A DNA stretch of 64,000 nucleotides from assembly GCF_020172665.1 (NCBI RefSeq), contig NZ_CP083985.1:3674333-3738332 (forward strand), read 5' to 3'. The position numbers and the translations under genes are program-made. Positions 34,436 through 44,005 of the stretch are shown here, piece by piece (the first letter of the stretch is position 1; every line of letters begins with the position of its first letter). The notes beneath the pieces were generated by a model. That model saw only the letters and a list, made by a program, of their open reading frames with translations, had not been told where the DNA came from and made no database searches. Source of the stretch: [Mycobacterium] zoologicum. Its GTDB lineage: Bacteria > Actinomycetota > Actinomycetes > Mycobacteriales > Mycobacteriaceae.

Positions 34436-35605
34436 TCAGCCACCCCCTCCCGGTGCCGCAGGCAGCCCCACCGGTGGGATGTTGGCCCCCGATGACTGCA
34501 GGACGGGTTGCTGCAGCGGGTCGTAGGAGTAGTTCAGGTACCACGGATCACCGGGCGCCGGAACCAGCCTGGTGTCTTCGTCGCCCCACTGGGTTCCGGC
34601 GAACAGGGACCGCTTGAGCCGCGGCTTGGTGAGGTCGAAGACCGCGAACAGGTTCAGGAAGTCACCCCGCACAGCACGCTCGATGGCGTTGGGCCCGTAG
34701 GGGAACGCGCTGGAGTACGCCACCGCGGCGTTGAGATCCGGGCCGATGTCGGCCAGCGACTCCAGCGCGGGTTCCAGGTGAATCAGGTCCGAGACCAGGT
34801 GGCTGCCGGCGTCGTCGACCAGACCGGCAGACAGATCGCCGAACTTGCCCAGTTTGGTCAGCGCCTCGGTGAACTTGGGCCGCTCCTTGATCAGCACGTC
34901 GATGGCCGGCGGAATCTTGTTCAGTGCAGTGTTGATCGTCTCGCGCTGCCCGGCGAACGTGGAGGCCACCCGGTTCATCTCCCCGATGGAGACGACGATG
35001 TTGTCTCGCTGCCGGTCCAGCGCCGCGGTGAAACGGTCGAGACGTTCGAGCAGATCGCGGATGTCGCCCTCACGGCCCGACATGGTGGCGCTGAAGTTGT
35101 GGATGATGTCGCCGATCTGGCCCAGCCCACCGCCGTTGACCAACACCGCCAGCGAGGACAGCGTCTGCTCAGTCGACGGATAGGTCGACGAATCGCTCAG
35201 CGGGATGGTCGCCCCGGACGCCAGCCGACCCGACGGAGCCTGGCCCACTGGCGGGTTGAGCGCCAGATGCATCGAACCCAGCAGGCTGGTCTGGCCCACG
35301 GTGGCCACCGCGTTGGCCGGCACCTCCACTCCCGGGTTCACCGCGACGTCCACGCGGGCGTGCCAGTTGGTGACGGTCATCTTGCCGACGCTGCCGATCA
35401 CCACATCGGAGAGCAGCACCGGCGAATTGGATTCCAGCGTACCGACATTGGCCAATTCGACGGTGAAGTGCTGCGCCCCGTGGCCGCGGCCCTGCACACC
35501 CGGAAGCGCTATCGAGTTGGCGCCGCCGAACGAACATCCGGTGGTGGTGGCGGCGACCACGCCGGCCAGTGCCACAGCGCGCCGCAGCGTCTTCAGCCCG
35601 ATCAT
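34436..35605 (-). CDS. mceE: Mce family lipoprotein E
   Basis: A 389-residue Mce protein with a lipoprotein-type signal (AGVVAATTTGC, lipidated Cys24), as is typical for the E member (LprK-like). The Mce domain (about 45-130) and helical region follow, ending in a Gly/Pro tail. ATG 35605 overlaps the mceD stop (ATGA), which excludes the longer upstream frame. Predicted to be anchored to the outer face of the membrane as one subunit of the lipid-transport tube. Confidence 0.92.
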   Translation of the reverse strand: MIGLKTLRRAVALAGVVAATTTGCSFGGANSIALPGVQGRGHGAQHFTVELANVGTLESNSPVLLSDVVIGSVGKMTVTNWHARVDVAVNPGVEVPANAVATVGQTSLLGSMHLALNPPVGQAPSGRLASGATIPLSDSSTYPSTEQTLSSLAVLVNGGGLGQIGDIIHNFSATMSGREGDIRDLLERLDRFTAALDRQRDNIVVSIGEMNRVASTFAGQRETINTALNKIPPAIDVLIKERPKFTEALTKLGKFGDLSAGLVDDAGSHLVSDLIHLEPALESLADIGPDLNAAVAYSSAFPYGPNAIERAVRGDFLNLFAVFDLTKPRLKRSLFAGTQWGDEDTRLVPAPGDPWYLNYSYDPLQQPVLQSSGANIPPVGLPAAPGGGG

Positions 35606-37056
35606 GGCGCCGCCTCCGCAGGCAGCGGCGGTCCCGGGGGGCCCGGCGGTGGTGGTCCCGGCGCCGGGCCGTCCGGCAATAGCATCCCGTCGAAGGTCAT
35701 CCGGCTCGGCGGAGGCGCCCCCGGAAGCAGCGGCGGCTGGGCCGCGGCGGGCAGGCCGTCGGGAACCAGGGAGCCGCGCGGCTGCGACGGGTCGGTCCAC
35801 CCCGGCGGCGGCGGGACGTCTCCGCGCAGACCGGTATAGGCCGAGATCGACGGTGCCTGCTCCACCGGTACCGGCGGATGCTCGTTGTGCGGCATCAACG
35901 CCGGATCGGTGTAGATCAGTTTTTCCGGACTGCCCGACTTGGTCAGATACGGGGCGATCGGCAGCGGAAATCCGTTGAAGTTGAGCAGCCGCATCGCCGG
36001 CCCGAGATACGCCGTGCACAGCTTGCCGGTCTCGATCGACGTGGTGTTGCCGATCCCGCCGATCATCGCGCAGATCGCCTGAACCGGGTTGGAGAAGTTG
36101 GCGAACGCGAACGACCCCAGCGGAGTCCCACTGGTGACGTTGTACATGTTGAGCGTGTTGGCGATCGCGTTCGGGGTGATGTGCAAGATGTTGCGGATCG
36201 CGTTCTTGGAATCGGCCAGCGTCTGGGTCACCTTCGCCAGTCCGTCCACCGCTTCGACGGTCGCGGCGCGACTGCCCGAGACGAAGTCCCGCACCTTGTC
36301 GATGGTGCCGGAGAAGTCCTTCAGGGCGGCGTCCAGGCTGGTCCGACTGTCGTCGATCACGCTGGTCAGCGTCGCCAGCCGCGATTCGAACACCACGATC
36401 TGCTGATCGCTGTCACGCAGCGCGGTCACGAAGGTCTGCATGCCGTCGATGATGTCGACGATGTTGCCGCTGCCCTCGGCGAAGATCCTTGCCACCCCGG
36501 ACAGCTGCGCCAGGGTGTCGCGCAGCTTGGCGCCGTTGCCGTCCATCGCGCTGGCCGCGGTTTCGATGAACCGGGCTGCCGAGGTACCCGAGATACCGCT
36601 TTTCGGGCCGAGTTCGCTTGCCAGCCGGTTCAATTGGGTCTTCACCTCGTCCCACTCGACCGGCACCGCGGTGTGCTCCCGCGGGATCACCGCGCCGTCG
36701 GACAGGGTGGGCCCGTCACCGCGGTGATACGCGGGCGTCAATTGGACGAACCGGGCGGCCACCAGGTTCGGGGCGACGATGACGGCCTTGGCGTCGGCGG
36801 GAACCGGGACCTTGCGGTCCACCCGCAGCGTGAGCTTGGCCTGGGTGCCCTGCGGTTCGATCCGGTCGATGGTGCCGACCTTTACCCCGGAGACCCGAAC
36901 CTCGTCGCCGGGGTAAATGGCTGTGGCGGTGGAGAAGTAGGCGGTGATCGTGGTCGGCTTCAGCAGGGTCCGGCCGACCAGCAGCACAGCACCCGCGAGC
37001 AACACCAGGGCCAGCAGCCCGGCGCCCGCGATCCGCAGTGGTTTTCCGGTAGTCAT
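35602..37056 (-). CDS. mceD: Mce family protein D
   Basis: A 484-residue Mce protein: membrane helix (about 8-28), Mce domain (about 35-115: ITAYFSTATAIYPGDEVRVSGVKVGTI), helical domain and a long proline-rich C-terminus (about 400-484). The AIYPGDEVRVSGVKVG segment is the D-member signature. ATG 37056 overlaps the mceC stop (ATGA). Component of the presumed lipid importer. Confidence 0.92.
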   Translation of the reverse strand: MTTGKPLRIAGAGLLALVLLAGAVLLVGRTLLKPTTITAYFSTATAIYPGDEVRVSGVKVGTIDRIEPQGTQAKLTLRVDRKVPVPADAKAVIVAPNLVAARFVQLTPAYHRGDGPTLSDGAVIPREHTAVPVEWDEVKTQLNRLASELGPKSGISGTSAARFIETAASAMDGNGAKLRDTLAQLSGVARIFAEGSGNIVDIIDGMQTFVTALRDSDQQIVVFESRLATLTSVIDDSRTSLDAALKDFSGTIDKVRDFVSGSRAATVEAVDGLAKVTQTLADSKNAIRNILHITPNAIANTLNMYNVTSGTPLGSFAFANFSNPVQAICAMIGGIGNTTSIETGKLCTAYLGPAMRLLNFNGFPLPIAPYLTKSGSPEKLIYTDPALMPHNEHPPVPVEQAPSISAYTGLRGDVPPPPGWTDPSQPRGSLVPDGLPAAAQPPLLPGAPPPSRMTFDGMLLPDGPAPGPPPPGPPGPPLPAEAAP

Positions 37057-38147
37057 CGCGGCGGCAGGTCTCCTGGTTGCGGAATCCCGTTGATCGGGAA
37101 GGGAAGTTCGGCACGCGGTCCGGCATTGTCGGGCGGCTGCCCGGCATCCACACCGCGCCGGAAGCCGAAGGCGTAGTCGAAGAACGGCTGGAACAGCTGC
37201 GGCAGCATCAGGTTCGGCACATACGCGCTGTAGTACGCGCCGTTGGACACCGTCTCGCCCTGGGTGAGTTCGTATTTGGCCAGGCCGGGCAGCGCCTTGG
37301 CGAGGTTGTCGCGGTTCTTCACCAGAATCTTGTTCAGCGAGTTGATCTCGTCCAGGGTCGGTTTGAGCTGTTCGTTGTTCTGATCGACGAGTTCGGACAA
37401 CTGCCGCGACACCGCCGACGTGCTGACCAGCAGGCTGACGATCGCCTGCCGGCGGGTGTTGAGCACGTCGACGAGGCTGTTGGCGTCCAGGATCAGCGAG
37501 TTGATCTGCTGGCTGCGCTCGGAGAACACCCCGGTCACATCGGCGGCGGACTTGAGCAGATCGGCGAGGCTCTCGTTGCGGTTGTTCAGTGATCGCGACA
37601 GCCGGCTCAATCCGTCGAATGTCGGGCCCAGTCGCGGGGCGATCTGATCGATGGTGTCCGAGAGGGTGTCCAGCGATTTGTTGAGCGACTCGGTGTCGGT
37701 GCCGGCGGTGTTGGAGGTCAGCTCGCCGACCACGTCGGTCAGCGAATACGGCGAGGACGTGCGGGTGACCGGGATGACGTCGAGCGGGCGCATCTTGCCG
37801 CTGCCGGACGGTTCGAGCGTCAGAACCCGCTCACCGAGCAGCGATCCGGTGCGGATGTGCGCGGTGCTCTGCGACCCCAGCGGGTACTTGCCGGCCAGCG
37901 TGAACGTCACCAGGGCGTCGCCGTTATCGAGCACCACATCGGTGACCGAACCGACCTTGATCCCCGACAGCGTGACATCGGCGCCGGTGCCCAGCCCGCC
38001 GGCCTCGGTGAACCGCGCCTGGTAGCGCACCGACGTGGCCCACTGGATCAGCTGTTCGGGCTGCAGCCCGATCGCGACGATGAACGCGATGACGATGGCC
38101 CCGATGAAGCCCATCCGGAACAGATGACTCCCGTGATATCGCAGCAT
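37053..38147 (-). CDS. mceC: Mce family protein C
   Basis: A 364-residue Mce protein: membrane helix (about 12-30), Mce domain (about 40-120: ARFTEAGGLGTGADVTLSGIKVGSV) and helical domain, with a short proline-containing tail. ATG 38147 lies 19 bases after mceB and has no strong Shine-Dalgarno. The third subunit of the set by order and signature. Confidence 0.92.
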   Translation of the reverse strand: MLRYHGSHLFRMGFIGAIVIAFIVAIGLQPEQLIQWATSVRYQARFTEAGGLGTGADVTLSGIKVGSVTDVVLDNGDALVTFTLAGKYPLGSQSTAHIRTGSLLGERVLTLEPSGSGKMRPLDVIPVTRTSSPYSLTDVVGELTSNTAGTDTESLNKSLDTLSDTIDQIAPRLGPTFDGLSRLSRSLNNRNESLADLLKSAADVTGVFSERSQQINSLILDANSLVDVLNTRRQAIVSLLVSTSAVSRQLSELVDQNNEQLKPTLDEINSLNKILVKNRDNLAKALPGLAKYELTQGETVSNGAYYSAYVPNLMLPQLFQPFFDYAFGFRRGVDAGQPPDNAGPRAELPFPINGIPQPGDLPPR

Positions 38148-38166
38148 CAGCGCACCCCGGGTCCGA

Positions 38167-39195
38167 TCAGTCGGTATCGCTGCATCGGCCCTCCTCCGAC
38201 TTGATCCAGGGGAACACCGAGGTGCGGCCCTGGGTGTCGCTGACCCGGATCTGCACGGCGCACAGGTAGTACTGGATGAACCCGCCGTAGGCGCCGAGCC
38301 GGATGGCCTTGCGGTAGTTCTCGGGGGCCTTCTGCAGTGACATGTCCAAGCCGGCCTGGTCGGCGTTGACGGCCTTGGCCAGCCGATTGGTCTGGGCGAT
38401 CGTGTCGGTCAGCGGATCGCGTGCCCGGCCCAGCAGGTCGGCCATCGACGCGGTTCCGCGGTCCAGGGAACTCACGGCGTCGCCGATGGCGTCTCGGTCG
38501 GCGGCCAGCCCACCGACCAGCTTGTTCAGCCGGTCGATCGCCCCGGACAGTCGCTTGTCGCCGCTGGTGATGGTGGCCAGTACGGTGCGCAGCTGGTCGA
38601 TCAGCGATTCGATCACCACGTTGTTGTCGGCCAGCGACGTCGAGAACGACGACGTCTGCGACATCAGCGAGTCGATGGTGCCGCCCTGGCCCTGCATGAT
38701 CTGGATCAGCGACGCGGTCAGCGCATTGACGTCCTGCGGGTTCAGCCCGCGGATCACCGGCTTGAGTCCGTTGAGCAACAGGTCCAGATCCAGCGCCGGT
38801 GCGGTCCGCTCCAGCGGGATCTGCGCCCCGGCCGGCAGGAGTCGCGTCGACCCGGGCCCGTCCTCAAGTTCGAGGTAACGGTCCCCGACCAGGTTGAGGT
38901 AGCGCACCGAGGCTTTGGTGCCGGTGGTCAGCGCTACGTTGCGGTCGGCGGCGAACTTCACCAGCACGGTGCCGTCTTGGCGCAGGGCCACACCGTCGAC
39001 GGTGCCCACCCGCACCCCGGCGACGCGCACGCTGTCCCCGGACTTGAGCCGGGAGGCGTCGCTGAACACTGCCTGGTAGCCGGTGGTCGGTCCGGTGCGC
39101 ACCTCAGCGAAGATCGCGAACAGCATCAACGTCGCCAGCAGCATCGCCACGGCGAAGCTGCCGAACTTGAGCAGGGTCTGCCAGGAGCGCGTCAT
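38167..39195 (-). CDS. mceB: Mce family protein B
   Basis: A 342-residue Mce protein: membrane helix (about 10-30), Mce domain (about 38-115: AVFSDASRLKSGDSVRVAGVRVGTV) and helical domain; no long tail, as usual for B members. ATG 39195 overlaps the mceA stop (ATGA). Part of the six-subunit set. Confidence 0.92.
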   Translation of the reverse strand: MTRSWQTLLKFGSFAVAMLLATLMLFAIFAEVRTGPTTGYQAVFSDASRLKSGDSVRVAGVRVGTVDGVALRQDGTVLVKFAADRNVALTTGTKASVRYLNLVGDRYLELEDGPGSTRLLPAGAQIPLERTAPALDLDLLLNGLKPVIRGLNPQDVNALTASLIQIMQGQGGTIDSLMSQTSSFSTSLADNNVVIESLIDQLRTVLATITSGDKRLSGAIDRLNKLVGGLAADRDAIGDAVSSLDRGTASMADLLGRARDPLTDTIAQTNRLAKAVNADQAGLDMSLQKAPENYRKAIRLGAYGGFIQYYLCAVQIRVSDTQGRTSVFPWIKSEEGRCSDTD

Positions 39196-40439
39196 CCCGG
39201 CATTCCCACCTGGGCGGTGTTGCGGGGCGGCCCGCCGAGCGGCCCGAACAACGCCTGCTTGAGTCCCTCGGAGTTGATCAGGATGCCCTGGTTGCCGTAC
39301 TCGTACGGGTCGGCCCCGACATCGCCGATCAGTGCCGGCACCCGGAAGTCGGGTGGAATATCGGGCAGGCCCAGTTCGGCACAGTAAGAACGCTCGGCGG
39401 TGGCGGCCACCTTCGGCAGGTGGTCGGGGTAGCGGTAACGCTCCCGGCCGAGGGTGAAGCTGGCGGTGATCACGATGCCGGGCACGGTGAACGGCGGCGA
39501 CTTGGCGAACGGCACCAGGCCGCCGATCGCACAGCCGAGGTGCTCGTGGTACTTGTCCAGCAACTGCGCAGTGGGATCCAGGTTCCGGGTCAGGTCGGTC
39601 AACAGCTGCCGGTTGTCGCCCAGCACCTCGTTGCCGGTGTCGGCCAGCCCGATGGCGGACATCAGGAAGGTGTCCAGGTTGTCGCGCTCGGCGACGATGC
39701 TGTCGCTCATCACCGAGGTGTTGGCCATGGTGGCGGTCAGGTCGGGGGCGGCATCGGCATAGGACCGGAACACCGGCGGCATGGTGGCGGCCTCGCGCTC
39801 CAGGGTGTTCAGGCTGGGCTCGAGCTCGGCGAGCAGATGGTCGAAGTCGGTCAGCGCCTGCCCCATCTTGGCGCCGCGGCCGTTGAACGCCGTCGAGACG
39901 GCCCCCAGGGTCTCGTTGAGCTTCATCGGGTCGATCTTGTCCAGCACCCGTACCAGCTGCTGGAAGACTGTGTTGATCTCCACGGTGACGTGTTCGCCGG
40001 TCAGCGTCTGACCGGCGTGCATCCTGGCCGTCGAGGGCTGCGGCGGCGCCATCAGTTCGACGAACTTGGCCCCGAACACCGTCGACGAGGCGATCCGGGC
40101 GGTGGCGTTGGCCGGGATCAGCCGCAGCTGGTCGGGCTGCAGCTCCAACCGCAGGGCCGCGGTGCCGTCCGGCAGGTTGTCGATGGCGCCGACCTTGCCC
40201 ACCTGCACGCCGCGCAACTTCACCTTGGCGTCGGGGTACATCACCAAACCCGCACGCGGGGACAGCACGGTGATCCCCACCGTGCGGGTGAAGCTGCCCC
40301 GGAACAATCCGATCGGCAACCCGATCAGAGCCGCGATGACGACCACCGTGGCCAGCCCGATCAGCGGCCGCACATAGGTCGGCTGCTGGCGCCGTTCACC
40401 GGCCTTATGCCTGCCGCGGACGGCCGTGTCAGAACCCAC
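39192..40439 (-). CDS. mceA: Mce family protein A
   Basis: A 415-residue Mce protein: charged cytoplasmic start, membrane helix (about 25-47), Mce domain (about 52-135: VLSPRAGLVMYPDAKVKLRGVQVGKV) and helical domain. The GLVMYPDAKVKLRGVQVG segment is the A-member signature. GTG 40439 overlaps the end of the thiolase gene by 11 bases, so mceA is translationally tied to CoA metabolism. In typical operons two yrbE permease genes precede mceA; none is present here. Confidence 0.92.
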   Translation of the reverse strand: MGSDTAVRGRHKAGERRQQPTYVRPLIGLATVVVIAALIGLPIGLFRGSFTRTVGITVLSPRAGLVMYPDAKVKLRGVQVGKVGAIDNLPDGTAALRLELQPDQLRLIPANATARIASSTVFGAKFVELMAPPQPSTARMHAGQTLTGEHVTVEINTVFQQLVRVLDKIDPMKLNETLGAVSTAFNGRGAKMGQALTDFDHLLAELEPSLNTLEREAATMPPVFRSYADAAPDLTATMANTSVMSDSIVAERDNLDTFLMSAIGLADTGNEVLGDNRQLLTDLTRNLDPTAQLLDKYHEHLGCAIGGLVPFAKSPPFTVPGIVITASFTLGRERYRYPDHLPKVAATAERSYCAELGLPDIPPDFRVPALIGDVGADPYEYGNQGILINSEGLKQALFGPLGGPPRNTAQVGMPG

Positions 40440-41598
40440 TGACGCCGCCCCCCTCCACGATGGTTACCGCCGAGACGGCCGTCGGCCCCCCGATGTTGTG
40501 CGCCAAGCCAATCCGAGCGCCGTCGACCTGATTGACCGCGGTTCCCCGCAACTGCTCAAAGAGTTCTACGCACTGTGCCACACCCGTGGCGCCCGGGGGA
40601 TGTCCTTTGGATTTCAGTCCACCGCTGGGATTGACCGGCAACGCACCACCGACGCTGGTCGCCTCGGTCTCCAGCAGCTTGTGCGCCTCGAATCGCTCGG
40701 CGAAGCCGAGATCCTCGTAGCTGATCAGTTCCACCCCGGTGAAGTAGTCGTGCACCTCGGCGACGTCGATGTCGGCCGGGGTCAACCCCGCCATGGCGAA
40801 CGCCTGCTTGGCGGCGCGGACCGTCGCCGGGAAGGTCGTCATGTCCGGCTTGTGCTGATGCATCACCGAATCCAGGCCGAGCCCGACCCCGCGGATCCAC
40901 ACCGGCCGGTCGGTGAAGCGGTCGACGACGTCTTCGGCGGCCAGCACCAGGGCGGCCGCACCATCACTCTGCGGAGCGCAGTCGTACAACCCGAACGGGG
41001 TCACCACGGTCGGCGCGTCGAGGGCCTGTTGGACGGTGATCTCGAAGCGCAGCCGGGCGCGCGGGTTGTTTACGCCGTGCCGGTGGTTCTTCACCGCGAC
41101 CATCGCCAGGTGCTCGCGGGTGGCCGGGGACTCGTGCAGGTAGCGGCGCACGTGCAGCGCGAAACCGGCCGGGGCGACCAGCCCGAGCGGGTAGTCCCAG
41201 GCCATGTCGCGGGCGGTCTGCTCCCAGGCCCACAGCATGTCCTTGGTGGCGTTCTCCCGCAGCTTGTCGGCACCCATCACCAGGGCCACGTCCACCGCCC
41301 CGGAGGCGACCCCGAACAGGGCGTTGCGCACGGCGTCGTTCCCGGTGGCGCACGAGTTCTCCACCCGGGTGACGGGCAGGTCCGGCAGCCCCAGGCTGTC
41401 GGCGAGGATCCCGGACGGAAACCCGTCGGTGGTGCCCAGCGCCCCGAACCAGGCCGCCTGCACGTCGGCCTTGGCCAGCCCCTTGTCGACGCTGGCGGCG
41501 CAGTCGGCGAAGGCCATCGGCAGCAGGTCCTTGATGCCCAGCGCGAAGTGCTCGCGGAACGGCGTCATCCCGGCGCCGACGATCGCCACCCGTCTCAT
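40429..41598 (-). CDS. SCP2-type thiolase / lipid-transfer protein
   Basis: A 389-residue thiolase-fold enzyme of the SCP2 (Ltp) group. The nucleophilic Cys83 (ENSCATGNDA), the HDYFTG motif and GGLKSKGHPPGATG are all present, so it can be a true beta-ketothiolase that removes acetyl- or propionyl-CoA from a side chain. ATG 41598 overlaps the stop of the DUF35-fusion gene (ATGA), its presumed partner. Followed directly by mceA. Confidence 0.9.
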   Translation of the reverse strand: MRRVAIVGAGMTPFREHFALGIKDLLPMAFADCAASVDKGLAKADVQAAWFGALGTTDGFPSGILADSLGLPDLPVTRVENSCATGNDAVRNALFGVASGAVDVALVMGADKLRENATKDMLWAWEQTARDMAWDYPLGLVAPAGFALHVRRYLHESPATREHLAMVAVKNHRHGVNNPRARLRFEITVQQALDAPTVVTPFGLYDCAPQSDGAAALVLAAEDVVDRFTDRPVWIRGVGLGLDSVMHQHKPDMTTFPATVRAAKQAFAMAGLTPADIDVAEVHDYFTGVELISYEDLGFAERFEAHKLLETEATSVGGALPVNPSGGLKSKGHPPGATGVAQCVELFEQLRGTAVNQVDGARIGLAHNIGGPTAVSAVTIVEGGGVSGF

Positions 41599-42791
41599 GC
41601 CGCCGCCTCCGGCTGGTCCGCCGGGTCGAATGGCTCGAAGGCGTAACCGTAGTCCGGGACTCCGGAGCGCACCGCGACCCGGCGCAGCACCAGCCGGCCC
41701 CGGTCGCCGATCCAGACCCCACCGGCGGGAGCGCCGGTCACCTTCACCAGGGCGCGGACGCCGACGTCATCGAGTTCCACGATGACCAGCGAGTATGGGG
41801 TCACCAGGCCGGGTACCGGCATCTGCACGGTGACCTCGGTGTAGACCGTGCCGACCCGGGGCAGCTCGACCAACTCGTAGCCGGTGCTCAAGGTGGAGTC
41901 TTCGCCCACCCGGTAACGCGGGGGGAAGTCGAGTTCGTCGCTGCCCGGATGTTTGCCGGCCTCCCAGCGGACCTTGGCTTCGAAGGCACGCTCGTAAGCG
42001 GCCAGCGAGATGGGCAGGTCCGCACCGGGGGTGCACACCCGCTCGGGAAGCGGCCGGGCGGCGGGTTCGTACCGGTTCACCCGAGCCGTCCCGTCGCCCA
42101 CGGTGATCCCCGACAGGCTGGCCTGCTCCGCGGCCAGCAGCGGGCCGGAGGTCCCGGTGTCGGCCAGTGCCGCCAGCGCGAACAGTCCCGAGCTGGCGCC
42201 GACGGTCGGCAACGGCGCCGGGTCGCCGCTGCACAGCTCGGCGGCCCGCTCGTGCCCGACCCCGGCCAGCATCACCGGAGTCTGGACCCACGCCGCCACC
42301 AGCGACGCCAACAGGCCCCGCTCGTGCAGCAGCCGCGGGTCGCCGTAGTCGTGCACCACCCCGGCGTCGCGGGTGCGCACCGGCAGGCTGCGGGCGATGC
42401 GGGCGGTGGTGCGGATCGCCAGCCCGGCGTCGGCGGTGAGCACCGCGGCGGCGCCGGCCCCGGCGGGTCCCAGGTCCGCCCCGATGACCAGGGTGCGTGG
42501 CCGCGCCGAGCTCAGGGCGTCCAGTGCGGCCGGCGCGCCGCCGAGCCGCTCGACCACCTCCAGCTCGGGGTCCAGTCCCAGGCCGGCCAGCAGCACCGCG
42601 GCGTTGCTGCCCTCGGTCAGCGGAAGGTCGCGACTGACGATCACCACCCGCTCCACCGCTCCGCCGTCGGCCAGGGCGGCGCGGCCGGCCTCGACGGCCA
42701 GGGTGATGGCGTCCTCGTCGTCGCCGGTGACCCGGGCCGCGTCGGTGCCCCAGCACGGCAGATAGGTACCAATCGAAGCTACGTGCGGCAT
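41595..42791 (-). CDS. Thiolase-like/DUF35 fusion without zinc ribbon
   Basis: A 398-residue protein. The first about 270 residues look like a degenerate ketoacyl-synthase III/HMG-CoA-synthase fold (IGTYLPCWG, TLAVEAGRAAL, TPVMLAGVGHERAAEL). The C-terminal about 110 residues match a DUF35 OB-fold (YRVG...TVYTEVTVQMPVPGLVTPYSLVIVELDD...GDRGRLVLRR), but the usual four-Cys zinc ribbon is missing. DUF35 proteins are partners of SCP2 thiolases and steroid aldolases, and the thiolase gene follows with a 4-base overlap. ATG 42791 with AGGAA upstream; the longer frame is a shadow. Confidence 0.8.
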   Translation of the reverse strand: MPHVASIGTYLPCWGTDAARVTGDDEDAITLAVEAGRAALADGGAVERVVIVSRDLPLTEGSNAAVLLAGLGLDPELEVVERLGGAPAALDALSSARPRTLVIGADLGPAGAGAAAVLTADAGLAIRTTARIARSLPVRTRDAGVVHDYGDPRLLHERGLLASLVAAWVQTPVMLAGVGHERAAELCSGDPAPLPTVGASSGLFALAALADTGTSGPLLAAEQASLSGITVGDGTARVNRYEPAARPLPERVCTPGADLPISLAAYERAFEAKVRWEAGKHPGSDELDFPPRYRVGEDSTLSTGYELVELPRVGTVYTEVTVQMPVPGLVTPYSLVIVELDDVGVRALVKVTGAPAGGVWIGDRGRLVLRRVAVRSGVPDYGYAFEPFDPADQPEAAA

Positions 42792-42799
42792 AGCGGTTC

Positions 42800-44005
42800 C
42801 TAGGTGACCGCGCCGAGGGTCTTGAGTTCGATGATCCGGTCCCAGTCCAGGCCGAGCTCTGCCAGGATCTCGTCGGTCTGCTCGGCGAATCCGGGCGCGG
42901 GCCCGGTCGCAGGGGCGCCCACGTCGAACTGCACCGGGTTGGCGACCAACTCCAGTTCTCCGGCCTGCACGATGTAGTCGTTGGCGCGGATCTGCGCGTC
43001 CTGGGCGGCCTGCAGGGTGTCCTGAACCGGCGCCCACGGACCGGCCAGGGTGGCGAAGCGCTCACTCCACTCGGGCAGCGTCCGCTTGGCCATCGCCGTA
43101 CGCAGGATCTCCACGGCGGCCGGGGTGTTCTCGGCGAAGGACTGCGCGGTGGCGAACCGCGGGTCGTCGATGTGGTCGTCGAGTTCCATGTGCCGGCAGA
43201 CATCGGCCCAGAACTTGGTGGGCTGCATCATGACGAAGGAGATATAGCGCTCGTCGGCAGTCGCGTAGACCCCGACCAGCGGGTTGATCGGCGAGCCGTG
43301 CACGCCGGGCGGCTGTTGGACCAGCCGCTCACCCAGGTGGCTGGTCAGGGCGACGGTGTGCCCCATCGCCCACAGCCCGCTGCCGAGCAGGGACACATCC
43401 ACGACGGACGGCTCCCCGGTGCGCTCGCGCTGGAACAGCGCCGCCGCGATACCGCCGGCCAGGTTGGTGCCGGAGATGGTGTCACCGTAGGCCGGGCCGG
43501 GCGGGCCGATCATGCCCTCGATACCGGGCGGGGTGATGGTGGCGGCGGTACCGGCACGACACCAGAAGGCGGTCATGTCGTAGCCGCCCTTCTCCGCTTC
43601 GATGCCGCGGGGGCCCAGCGCGCTGCCGCGGGCATAGATGACCTTCGGGTTGACCGCCCGGATGTCATCGACGTCCATGGCGAACTTGCGGCGGTGCCCG
43701 GGAAGGAAGCTGGTCAGGAAAACGTCTGCGCGCTTTGCCAATTCGAGCAGCACCTCGCGGCCCTCGGGCACCGATACGTCCAGGCCGATGCTGCGCTTGC
43801 CGCGGTTGGCGTGCTCGATGTTGGGGTTCGGGTCGCCTTCGACGCGCAGCATGCCGGTCTGGCGCAGCCCGCGCTGCGGGTCGCCGGTGACGGCGTGCTC
43901 GACCTTGATGACCTCCGCGCCCCACTCGGCCAGCACCGCACCGGCCGACGGCACGAAGCCGTACATCGCGACTTCGAGTACCCGGACGCCTTCCAGCGGC
44001 TTCAT
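42800..44005 (-). CDS. CaiB/BaiF family III CoA-transferase
   Basis: A 401-residue single-domain family III CoA-transferase. GVRVLEVAMYGFVPSAGAVLAEWGAEVIKVE at the N-terminus and the catalytic Asp in PSVVDVSLLGSG are intact. It transfers CoA between carboxylates through an aspartyl-CoA intermediate. ATG 44005 overlaps the aldehyde dehydrogenase stop (ATGA), which suggests that the acid made by the dehydrogenase is its substrate. Confidence 0.92.
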   Translation of the reverse strand: MKPLEGVRVLEVAMYGFVPSAGAVLAEWGAEVIKVEHAVTGDPQRGLRQTGMLRVEGDPNPNIEHANRGKRSIGLDVSVPEGREVLLELAKRADVFLTSFLPGHRRKFAMDVDDIRAVNPKVIYARGSALGPRGIEAEKGGYDMTAFWCRAGTAATITPPGIEGMIGPPGPAYGDTISGTNLAGGIAAALFQRERTGEPSVVDVSLLGSGLWAMGHTVALTSHLGERLVQQPPGVHGSPINPLVGVYATADERYISFVMMQPTKFWADVCRHMELDDHIDDPRFATAQSFAENTPAAVEILRTAMAKRTLPEWSERFATLAGPWAPVQDTLQAAQDAQIRANDYIVQAGELELVANPVQFDVGAPATGPAPGFAEQTDEILAELGLDWDRIIELKTLGAVT

